DNA of 64,000 nt from Oscheius tipulae. Its lineage: Eukaryota > Nematoda > Chromadorea > Rhabditida > Rhabditidae. Location: assembly GCA_037178975.1 (NCBI GenBank), contig JASJZH010000005.1, positions 2,790,001-2,854,000 of the forward strand, in the 5' to 3' direction. The notes under the pieces were generated by a model. That model searched no databases. It was not told the DNA's origin and saw only the letters and a program-made list of their open reading frames with translations. The position numbers were made by a program, and so were the translations under genes. Shown piece after piece: positions 46,416 to 55,300 of this stretch. Each line of letters starts with the position of its first letter. Position 1 is the first letter of the stretch.

Positions 46416-46836
46416 TTCTACTACAACAGCTCCGTTTCTGATCCGCAACACGTCAGTCGTAAGGAATTATCTTGCTATGGACAGAGGATCGTCGTTTACG
46501 GAGGGGTAAGGTCGTTTCAGAGGCTGGAAGCCGGTCAACACTTAGAAAATCAAGCTAAGCGTATGCTAGAAGCTTCAAATAACAGGTAACCTCCAATCTT
46601 ACAAGCTGTAACTTCTTTAGGTACGGGAAACCGGCACCCATATTCTGGTCGGAATACCTGTCGCGGATAGGCCCAAAGTAGGCTACCCCAATATTTCTTT
46701 TTTAATCTGATTCTTTAGAATTGGTACAGCTAACGGAATACTGCCCAATTGGTATTCAAGAAATCAAATACAGCCGATGCCGGAAAGATTCATCACAGCT
46801 GAGAACAAAGCCAACTCAAAATGCTGCAACAAAATG
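46408..46836 (+). CDS. Possible spliced hypothetical protein opposite the MULE gene
   Basis: Starting after a CTGCAG acceptor-like site, GQLFYYNSSVSDPQHVSRKE and SFQRLEAGQHLENQAKRML are open. A 35-nt intron (46588-46622) leads to YGKPAPIFWSEYLSRIGPK, and a 42-nt intron (46679-46720) to IGTANGILPNWYSRNQIQPM, with a stop about 90 bases later. Both introns have GT-AG ends and keep the frame. I recognise no family, and the 5' end is unknown. It begins where the MULE reading frame begins on the other strand. Confidence 0.3.
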
Positions 46837-47009
46837 TAAAATGTTATCACTAATTGTTTTGCCCCTCTTCATCCATTTTTTTATTGTTTCGTTAGATTTG
46901 CGCAATAAACAGATTATATTGCACACATTGTCCTTTTATTCTTCAGTAACAATACTAAAAATGAGCGAAAGGGAACTTTTCAAGTTGTTTTGGTGTCAAA
47001 ATGCTGATA

Positions 47010-47099
47010 AATTTCTAAACACGGCAGCCAATGATGGTTCAACAGCAATACATTTCGCTACGTATGCTAACAACGCCGATGTTGTCGAAATCCTCATAG
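47010..47099 (+). pseudogene. Nearly identical ankyrin fragment
   Basis: This 90-bp piece encodes NTAANDGSTAIHFATYANNA and DVVEILI. It matches the coding strand of the big array at about 48795-48885 with only one difference I could find. It is in the opposite orientation to the array. It lies between the MULE gene and the integrase gene, and the match ends abruptly on both sides. Confidence 0.65.
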
Positions 47100-48082
47100 C
47101 CCGTTCCTTCTTGAAAATGGCTATCGAAGCCTAAAATGATTTTGTTAGAAAAAATTGAAAACGAACCGAACATTGGTTTATACTTACCAAAAATAGACTT
47201 CAGCTGTTTCGTGATCTCTTCCGCCGATTTCACCTTTATTGGACGAAGTAGAACGAATTTGGTGAGGTGGTCCTGGTATACTAAGACGAAATTGTACTCT
47301 CCATCTGGCTTTGATTGATTGTCAATAAGATCGACCTGAAGTAAGTAGATTAGCAGAGCTAATAAAAAATAACTAACTTGATATCGCTTGATATCGCACG
47401 ACGACACCCTTCTTCGCTTTTCCTCTCTTCAGGGGACAGATTTCGCAGCAACTGATGTAAAGTGAAACGATTCGTCTGAAAAAAAAAATGCAACAAGTTA
47501 GAGGTTATGAAAATCTTACTGTGTCAGTCCGAAATAATGCTTTACATGAGGCCACATAACGTCACAACCAGAGCAGCCGCCTGCAGTATGAACCGCATAT
47601 AGAATGTGGAATATTCTGCTTCGGGTGATAACAATCCTTTCATTTCGAGTTAGTTCATCTTTCCCGTTGATCTTTTCGATAGAAAACCAGAGATACTTAG
47701 GATACACGAGTCTAGTTTAAAAAAACTAACCTTTGACTGTATCTTTTCATCAGTGCATCCATTTCGGCATGAGATCCCGCAGTGGATTCCTGTACAGCTG
47801 TGAAAATCGTCCGATAATTCTCTTCTGACTTGAAATGAGAGTATTTTTGTTCGGAACGGTGGACAACCAGTCTTTTTTCGAAGCGAAGACGATGGGCTTC
47901 CTTTTTTTCTTCAATCCTATCGAAATTTTCGTGTACTTCTGCCGGCAAAGCGAGGTGTGCCTACATATTGCTCCATTTAATACTTTTTGATGAACTGTCG
48001 CGTAGTAAAAAGAACTAACTTGATTGTCTAGTTCCTCCGTCGCTCGGTCACCCCTCCTCGTGTCGCTGCTCGGCTCATTCAT
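47100..48082 (-). pseudogene. Truncated integrase-type gene (KRBA2/GIN-like)
   Basis: It starts MNEPSSDTRRGDRATEEL, then KSEENYRTIFTAVQESTAGS. A zinc-binding module follows with HILYAVHTAGGCSGCDVMWP and ISCCEICPLKRGK. The catalytic-core start VDLIDNQSKPDGEYNFVLVY and QDHLTKFVLLRP is typical of integrases found in KRAB-A-domain-2-like and GIN/Ginger-type genes. The core is cut after about 55 residues, before the second and third catalytic acids. A 10-bp tandem duplication (GCGATATCAA) next to one donor shifts the frame. One join needs an intron of only 19 nt. This is a dead copy. Confidence 0.6.
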
Positions 48083-48555
48083 TTTCTCGAGAAGCAAGAG
48101 AAACCCTAAACGGATTGACATCAGTAAATTAAAGATCAGAGAGGAGAATGAAATAAAATACACAACAAACACTAAAAACATCAAAAATACTTTGCGAAGC
48201 GCGCAGAAGAAGTCTTGAGAGCAGCAAAGGGTGAATTTTTGTGAAAATGATCGAAGATAATCGCCAAAACGAGCGAATGGTACGAGCGACGAATCACAAA
48301 AGACGTCAAAAATGTAATAAAAATAGGATGTTGGAGCTTCACAAACGTCTAAAGGGGGTTTCGTCAAGTCGTTCTAGTGTCAAAATTCTGATAATTTTAC
48401 GATTTGTACGATGGAAACAAAATAAAAACAAATATAGTAAAAACGCTTTACAAATAAGAAGAAAGGAAATAAAAACACTTTGAACTAGTTCAGAACAGTT
48501 TGAACTGAAAAACACTTTGAACTGCAACATATACAATGATAATTTTATTTGAAGT
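48083..48555. other. No gene seen
   Basis: AT-rich spacer between the integrase start and the ankyrin gene's stop. AATAAAA words on the minus strand near 48540 could serve as the ankyrin gene's polyadenylation signal. Confidence 0.4.
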
Positions 48556-51500
48556 TCAATTCAATTTCCTCTTCCGGACCCTCGTAGGTCGTGCTTCATA
48601 TTTCAATAGAATAGCCGCTACTTCGTTGTGACCATTTGCTAGAGCAATCTGTAAAGGAGTATTATTGTCCATGTTCGCACTGTTAGGATTGGCGCCAGCT
48701 TGTAGGAGAAGAGTCACAATGTCAACGTATCCTTTACGACTGGCAATGTGCAGTGCTGACCAAAGATCGATATAACGGGCGTCTACATTGGCTCCATATT
48801 GGATGAGGATTTCGACAACATCAGCGTTGTTAGCATACGTAGCGAAATGTATTGCTGTTGAACCATCATTGGCTGCCGTGTTTAGATTAGCATCATGTTC
48901 GAGGAGATAGGTGACGCAGTGGATCGCACCTTCGAAGCAAGCGTATTGAAGTGGAGAACATCCATCTTTGTCGGTTATTTTTATCATAGCTTTGTATTGA
49001 AGCAGCAACTCGACTACTTTGATCCGATCATTCATGCAAGCGATATGAAGAGGAGTACGTCCGTAGCAATCACAAGCATCAATATCAGCATTCTCATCGA
49101 GTAGAAGCTTTACCCTTAGTTTGTGTCCATCCAGGGCAGCTAAGTGAAGAGGAGTACTGCCGTTCACATCGACGGCATCTATCAGCGCCCTATGCTTGAG
49201 CAGGACTCTGGCACTCTCAGTGTGTTTATATACAACAGCAAAATGTAGAGGAGTCCACCCATCTTTATCCTTTGAAGAGACCGAAGCTCCTGCTGTGATG
49301 AGCATTTCCACCGTCATATTGTCTCCCCGACGAGCAGCAAAGTGCAGTGGAGTGGTGTGATCACTATTTTTACAGTCGACGATAGCTCCATGTTGGAGGA
49401 GAAGTTTCACTATTTCAACATCATCATTTTGGGCAGCGAGATGCAGTGGAGTGGAGTGATCGTTATCTTCACTGTCGGCGATAGCTCCATGTTGGAGGAG
49501 AAGCTTGACCATTTCCCCATGACCGTTTCGGGCAGCAAGATGCAGTGGAGTGGTGTGATCGTTATTTTTACAGTCGACGATAGCTCCATGTTGGAGGAGA
49601 AGTTTCACTATTTCAACATCATCATTTTGGGCAGCGAGATGCAGTGGAGTGGAGTGATCGTTATCTTCACTGTCGGCGATAGCTCCATGTTGGAGGAGAA
49701 GCTTGACCATTTCCCCATGACCGTTTCGGGCAGCAAGATGCAGTGGAGTGGTGTGATCGTTATTTTTACAGTCGACGATAGCTCCATGTTGGAGGAGAAG
49801 TTTCACTATTTCAACACAACCACATCGGGCAGCAAGGTGCAGTGGAGTGGTGTGATCGCTATTTTTACAGTCGACGAAAGCTCCATGTTGGAGGAGAAGT
49901 TTCACTATTTCAATATGACCTGTTTCGATAGCATGGTGCAGTGAAGTGGTGTGATAGTTATCTTCACTGTCGGCGATAGCTCCATGTTGGAGGAGAAGTT
50001 TCACTATTCCAACATAACCACGTCGGGCAGCAAGTTGCAGTGGAGTGGCGTGATTGTACTCTTTACAGTCGACGATAGCTCCATGTTGGAGGAGAAGTTT
50101 CACTATTTCAACATAACCATTTCGGGCAGCATAATGCAGTGGAGTGGTGTGATAGTTATCTTCCCGGTCGGCGATAGCTCCATGTTGGAGGAGAAGTTTC
50201 ACTATTTCAATATGACCTGTTTCGATAGCATGGTGCAGTGGAGTGGTGTGATAGTTATCTTCACTGCCGGCGATAGCTCCATGTTGGAGGAGAAGTTTCA
50301 CTATTCCAACATAACCACGTCGGGCAGCAAGTTGCAGTGGAGTGGCGTGATTGTACTCTTTACAGTCGACGATAGCTCCATGTTGGAGGAGAAGTTTCAC
50401 TATTTCAACATGACCATTTCGGGCAGCATAATGCAGTGGAGTGGTGTGATAGTTATCTTCCCGGTCGGCGATAGCTCCATGTTGGAGGAGAAGTTTCACT
50501 ATTTCAACATGACCATTTCGGGCAGCATAATGCAGTGGAGTGGTGTGATAGTTATCTTCCCGGTCGGCGATAGCTCCATGTTGGAGGAGAAGTTTCACTA
50601 TTTCAACATGACCATTTCGGGCAGCATAATGCAGTGGAGTGGTGTGATAGTTATCTTCCCGGTCGGCGATAGCTCCATGTTGGAGGAGAAGTTTCACTAT
50701 TTCAACATAACCATATTGGGCAGCATAGTGCAGCGGAGTGGTGTGATAGTTATCTTCCCGGTCGGCGATAGCTCCATGTTGGAGGAGAAGTTTCACTATT
50801 TCAACATAACCATATTGGGCAGCATAGTGCAGCGGAGTGGTGTGATTGTTATTTTTACAGTCGACGATAGCTCCATGTTGGAGGAGAAGTTTCACTATTT
50901 TAACATAACCATATTGGGCAGCATAGTGCAGCGGAGTGGTGTGATTGTTATTTTTACAGTCGACGATAGCTCCATGTTGGAGGAGAAGTTTCACTATTCC
51001 AACATAACCACGTCGGGCAGCAAGTTGCAGTGGAGTGGCGTGATTGTACTCTTTACAGTCGACGATAGCTCCATGTTGGAGGAGAAGTTTCACTATTTCA
51101 ACATAACCATATCGGGCAGCATAATGCAGTGGAGTGGCGTGATAGTTATCTTTCCGGTCGGCGATAGCTCCATGTTGGAGGAGAAGTTTCACTATTTCAA
51201 CATCATCATTTTGGGCAGCGAGATGCAGTGGAGTGGAGTGATTGTTATCTTTACTGTCGACGATAGCTCCATGTTGGAGGAGAAGCTTGACCATTTCACC
51301 ATGACCGTTTCGGCCAGCGAAGTGAAGAGGAGTACTGCCGATCACAGTTGCTGCATCGATCGGCGCGCGATGCTTGAGCAGGGTTCTGACACTTTCAATG
51401 TGATTATGTCCAACAGCAAAATGTAAAGGTGTCCGCCCATCTTTATCCATTGAAGCGACCGAAGCTCTTGATGTGATGAGCACTTCCACGACCAGATGAT

Positions 51501-51945
51501 GTCCAAAAAGGGCAGCGGCGTGCAACGGAGTGCGGCGATCGTTATCTTTACTGTCGACGTTAGCTCCATGTTCGAGGAGAAGCTTCACCATGTCAACATG
51601 ACCATCTTGGGCAGCAAAGTGAAGAGAGGTACAGCCGATCACATTGGCTGCATCAATCGGCGCATGATGGTTGAGCAGGGTACTGGCACTCTCAATGTGA
51701 TTTCTTCCGGCAGCAAAATGTAAAGGAGTCGACCCATCTTTATCCTTTGAAGTCACCGAAGCTCTGGCTCTAAGAAGCACGTCCACTACTTGATTGTGCC
51801 CTTCTTGAGCAGCAAAATGCAGTGGAGTGGCGTGATAGTTATCTTCGCTGTCGGTAGTAGCCCCTTGTTGGAGGAAATGCTCCACTTTGTCGACATGACC
51901 TTTTTGTGCAGCAAAGTGAAGAGGAGTACGGTTCTTAAAGGGGCA
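48556..51945 (-). CDS. Giant ankyrin-repeat exon, copy 2 (about 33 repeats)
   Basis: A single open exon of about 1,129 codons, almost entirely 33-residue ankyrin repeats. It opens FKNRTPLHFAAQKGHVDKV after a GTGACAG acceptor-like site, as copy 1 does. Mid-array units are close to identical: KLLLQHGAIADREDNYHTTP followed by LHYAARNGHVEIV appears three times in a row, and larger two- to four-repeat blocks recur. The C-terminal repeats are more varied (VKLLLDENADIDACDCYGRT, NTAANDGSTAIHFATYANNA, VTLLLQAGANPNSANMDNNT). The end is basic (TRVRKRKLN). Conserved TPLH turns and GH/VKLL helices predict a folded solenoid. It is preceded on the same strand by kinase copy 2, and the splice phase would allow one kinase-ankyrin protein. 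Confidence 0.85.
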   Translation of the reverse strand, partial: CPFKNRTPLHFAAQKGHVDKVEHFLQQGATTDSEDNYHATPLHFAAQEGHNQVVDVLLRARASVTSKDKDGSTPLHFAAGRNHIESASTLLNHHAPIDAANVIGCTSLHFAAQDGHVDMVKLLLEHGANVDSKDNDRRTPLHAAALFGHHLVVEVLITSRASVASMDKDGRTPLHFAVGHNHIESVRTLLKHRAPIDAATVIGSTPLHFAGRNGHGEMVKLLLQHGAIVDSKDNNHSTPLHLAAQNDDVEIVKLLLQHGAIADRKDNYHATPLHYAARYGYVEIVKLLLQHGAIVDCKEYNHATPLQLAARRGYVGIVKLLLQHGAIVDCKNNNHTTPLHYAAQYGYVKIVKLLLQHGAIVDCKNNNHTTPLHYAAQYGYVEIVKLLLQHGAIADREDNYHTTPLHYAAQYGYVEIVKLLLQHGAIADREDNYHTTPLHYAARNGHVEIVKLLLQHGAIADREDNYHTTPLHYAARNGHVEIVKLLLQHGAIADREDNYHTTPLHYAARNGHVEIVKLLLQHGAIVDCKEYNHATPLQLAARRGYVGIVKLLLQHGAIAGSEDNYHTTPLHHAIETGHIEIVKLLLQHGAIADREDNYHTTPLHYAARNGYVEIVKLLLQHGAIVDCKEYNHATPLQLAARRGYVGIVKLLLQHGAIADSEDNYHTTSLHHAIETGHIEIVKLLLQHGAFVDCKNSDHTTPLHLAARCGCVEIVKLLLQHGAIVDCKNNDHTTPLHLAARNGHGEMVKLLLQHGAIADSEDNDHSTPLHLAAQNDDVEIVKLLLQHGAIVDCKNNDHTTPLHLAARNGHGEMVKLLLQHGAIADSEDNDHSTPLHLAAQNDDVEIVKLLLQHGAIVDCKNSDHTTPLHFAARRGDNMTVEMLITAGASVSSKDKDGWTPLHFAVVYKHTESARVLLKHRALIDAVDVNGSTPLHLAALDGHKLRVKLLLDENADIDACDCYGRTPLHIACMNDRIKVVELLLQYKAMIKITDKDGCSPLQYACFEGAIHCVTYLLEHDANLNTAANDGSTAIHFATYANNADVVEILIQYGANVDARYIDLWSALHIASRKGYVDIVTLLLQAGANPNSANMDNNTPLQIALANGHNEVAAILLKYEARPTRVRKRKLN
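49330..51300 (-). repeat. Homogenised 99-bp tandem array
   Basis: The coding array repeats at 99 bp, with roughly twenty copies of the plus-strand word GATAGCTCCATGTTGGAGGA. Some neighbouring units differ at only a few bases, and higher-order blocks of about 200-400 bp are also duplicated. Because 99 is a multiple of 3, long open frames appear on the other strand too. Confidence 0.85.
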
Positions 51946-52164
51946 CTGTCACTGTGAGGGATGAGGAGTCAGTTTCCCTTTACAGCGAGTGTCCGACTTC
52001 GAACTCATTGGCGCGATTCTACTGATTCTATAACAAACACGAAAAACCGGAATGAAATGGAAATGAGTTGCGAAAATGGATATGATTCGCGTTATCGCCA
52101 ATTCTCTGTCATTCTGTTCCACTTCCGTTCTTTTTTTATTCGTTCTAACTAATTTTAACATGCC

Positions 52165-52235
52165 AATTTTTTTTAACTGCGCACCAACTTTGGGCGCTTG
52201 GGCGCAACAGCCGGACACTCGCTTTAACTATCTCC
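52165..52235 (-). repeat. Short dispersed repeat, copy 3
   Basis: Matches 23895-23965 in the same orientation and position relative to the ankyrin and kinase exons: GCGCACCAACTTTGGGCGC, then GGACACTCGCTTTAA. It is part of the duplicated locus. Confidence 0.5.
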
Positions 52236-52352
52236 GCTTGTTGCCTTACCAAACGAGATGTTTTAAAGTGATGATCCTGACCACAATAATTAGAAATACG
52301 AAAACTAGAAAAAAAATTGAGAGCCCTCTGAAATCTTTGTTGAGAGAAGCAT

Positions 52353-55300
52353 TTAACTTTGACCAACATATTTTTCATCGATGCGTTCTTCTCTTTCGCA
52401 TTTTTCAATTATGTAGTTGAGTGCTTTCTGATAATAGGCTCTTACTGTTTCATGCCTTGTCATTCGGTAGACGAGGATTATATTTAAGAAGTACTCTTTC
52501 TTCGTGTTCCAGTACAATGTGTATAGCCTCTGTATCGAGAAAGCATTGTCAGGAATTTTCTGAAATGGAAACTATTCAACGTCATCAGTCGAACAGTGTG
52601 AAAAAATACAGAAAAACAGAGAGAGACAGAGAAACAGAGTACGCAAAAGTACGTCTTGGCGCGAAATGGTTTTTTTTTTCGTTTTTCGTCGTTTTCTACT
52701 CTTTTTCTCGACTTTTTTGCATTTTCTGTCTGTTTATAATGTTTTTCGACTTCTTTCAACGTACCGCACCTTGGAATAAACAAAAAGCTATCGTTTGATG
52801 CAAGTATTCACTGTAAAAGAGAGAAAATTTTTATAGAACTTCCTAGTTTCTCCCTTCTCTTTGGCTAAAACATGTTCAGGATGCCAGTAAGGAAAGATCC
52901 CACCTTTTTTGAAGTTGCCGATCTCACGAAAACTGAGCAGGCATGTCTCGCTTATTGTCAGGAACTCGGCTTGCTAGCTACTCCTCCGGTCATCGGGTTC
53001 ACCCGTCAGAATCCTCGCCAACCTGTTTACGCTAGATGCAGCGACAGGCCGTTCAATCCGAACAAGCCTGCCTGCACAGGCGTTGTGGTTTTGGGGCATA
53101 AGGACGGTGTTCCCAAGTATAGATGTACCGTCTGCAGGAACGAACGGTCTGTTCACCACGGCATCACAGCCATCATGCCCAACGTAGCTGATAGGAAGTC
53201 GTTCTTCGCCCATATTGACAGCAATAATAGACCGAATCATAAGGAAGCTTCTTTATTTCCCGTTGGGGAAGTCTAACTCTGAATCTTAGGTGAGTATTCG
53301 CGACATACTCTTCGTTATCTGGGCACTAGCTTACGAGATCCCGCTGAATGAGTTATCATCCCTTAGTGGTTGTACTATAAGCAAACCCGTCTTCTTGATC
53401 TATTGGTAATCTAAGCGTTTTCCTTCTTGATTAGTTTCTTAGGGCCAACTACGTCAGAGAGTTGACAATGCTTGAGCTGAATAATGCTGATCCGATGGGA
53501 GGAGTTGGAGACATTCTCGAATGTGATGAATCGTATCTGAGAGGAAAGAGAAAGGGAAATACAGGGTGGCCGATAAGTATTGGCGCGTTTCTTGGCGCGG
53601 TGTTTTGCGATTTAATTGCAGTAAAGTTTTCACGTTTTTTTCTGTTATTTTGTGTATTTATATATCCTGTTCCCTATAATGTATCATTCCACTGATTTGC
53701 AGAACACATGAAGCCGTGTCAACACCGAGAAGCCATCGCTCGCCTCGCCCAAAATGGAGAAAAAGCTTCCTCTATCTCACGTCGAATGAAGATTCCTCTC
53801 CGGACAGTACAGCGGATCGTGAAGCAGTGGAAGTCGACTGGAAACGTCACCCCGAAGACATCTTCCGGTCGTCCCCGTTCTGTAAACACGAGAAGAGTTC
53901 GAGGAATCATCAAAAAAAGGATCACCAGAAACGATGCAGTCAGCATGAACTCGATTGCGAAGGACCTCAATATCGCAAGATCCACTGTTCAATCGATCGT
54001 CAAAACATCCCTGGGACTTCGGAGCTATCGAGTTTTCAAAGGTCAGCACCTATCCGATGATGTGAAGCTCAAGAGACTGACAAGAAGCAAGGAGATGCTC
54101 AAAATGTTGAAAGTGCGGCGCATCCAAGACATCCTCTGGACTGATGAGAAAATTTTCACTGTTGAAAAGGCTCACAACTCTCAAAATGGTCGCCAATTGA
54201 TGAGTCCGATGCTGAAGAACTCCCGAGCGCGCAGAATTGCCACGAAAACCCTTTTTCCGAAAGGAGTTATGGTCTGGGGAGGAATCTCGGCGACTGGCAA
54301 GACTCAACTCGTATTCATTGAGCAAAACGTCGAAATCAACGCTCACGTCTATCAAGAAAAGGTCCTGAAGACTGCTGTTATGTCCTGGAAAAAGGAAAAC
54401 AAGAAGATGATCTTTCAACAAGATTGGGCTCCAGCTCATGGTGCGAAGACGACGATGGCCTACCTGCAGCAGCATTGTCCCGGTTTCCTCACTAAGGAGC
54501 AATGGCCTTCCAACAGTCCAGACCTCAATCCTCTCGACTTTTCCGTATGGGGTTACATGGAAGACCAGCTGAAGAACCGAAAAATCACTAATTTGGATCA
54601 TCTTCGACGCGAACTCATCAAGATCTGGAACAATATGGACACGGACTACTTGCGCCGCACCGTCGATTCCGTCATCCCACGCCTGAAGGCCTGTGTCAGA
54701 GCTAAAGGAGGACACTTCGAACAGTTCCTATAGATCTTCAATCGGACCGTGTTTATGCTTAGTTGCTTCAATAAAAATGAAAAAAATGCATATCCTCGAG
54801 AAATGAACGTGTTTTTAAGCGCGCCAATACTTATCGGCCACCCTGTAGAGGCCGCTTGATGAATGGTAATCTTCTAAACCCGAACGGAACTAGAGTAAAT
54901 AATTATCTCCGTCGCTCTCAAGGTTATCCGGCATCTGACTTCTCTCATCTTGTGTTTTAAGGACCATGGATTTTCGGAGTGACTTGCCGCCGAACTAAAG
55001 AGACTCGTCTCTTTCATGTCCCTGACCGGACTGGAGTGACTTTGTATCCCATTCTCCGTCAGCACACCGCCCTTGGTTCCTCCATCTACTCTGACGAATG
55101 GATTGTCTACAAGCGTCTTCGTTTAATGGGCTACCATCACAGTTACTTACGTCAATCACAGTCTCCACTTCAAGTGTCCTCGCACCGGAGCTCATACCCA
55201 GAGCATTGAGCATTGAGCGCCAAAGAGAAGGGAAAAATTAGAAAGTTTTACGTTGAAAGAAGTCGAAAAACATTATAAACAGACAGAAAATGCAAAAAAG

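Larger units (their letters stand above)
52872..55230 (+). pseudogene. Merlin (IS1016-like) transposase, split by mariner
   Basis: The N-terminal exon (MFRMPVRKDPTFFEVADLTK) has a zinc-ribbon-like C..C pattern (KYRCTVCRNERSVHHGI). The next exon reads DILFVIWALAYEIPLNELSS. DILECDESYLRGKRKGN carries the first catalytic Asp, and the mariner starts directly after it. Beyond the mariner, GPWIFGVTCRRTKETRLFHV, TLYPILRQHTALGSSIYSDE (second Asp) and, in a shifted frame, NHSLHFKCPRTGAHTQSIEH (probable catalytic Glu) complete the DDE set. A frame change near 55145 and an early end after the Glu make it inactive in addition to the insertion. Confidence 0.8.

Noticed and set aside
49330-51300. CRISPR-like array
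   Set aside because: The regular repeats are coding ankyrin units without unique spacers, in an intron-bearing eukaryotic genome.
49342-51426. Two long plus-strand open frames (about 200 and 491 codons) rich in SSMLEEKFHYFN
   Set aside because: They are antisense to the ankyrin array. They stay open because the 99-bp period repeats the same stop-free frame, and the peptide has no fold or start context.
54050-54715. 221-codon frame opposite the mariner transposase
   Set aside because: Antisense shadow of a clearly intact transposase.
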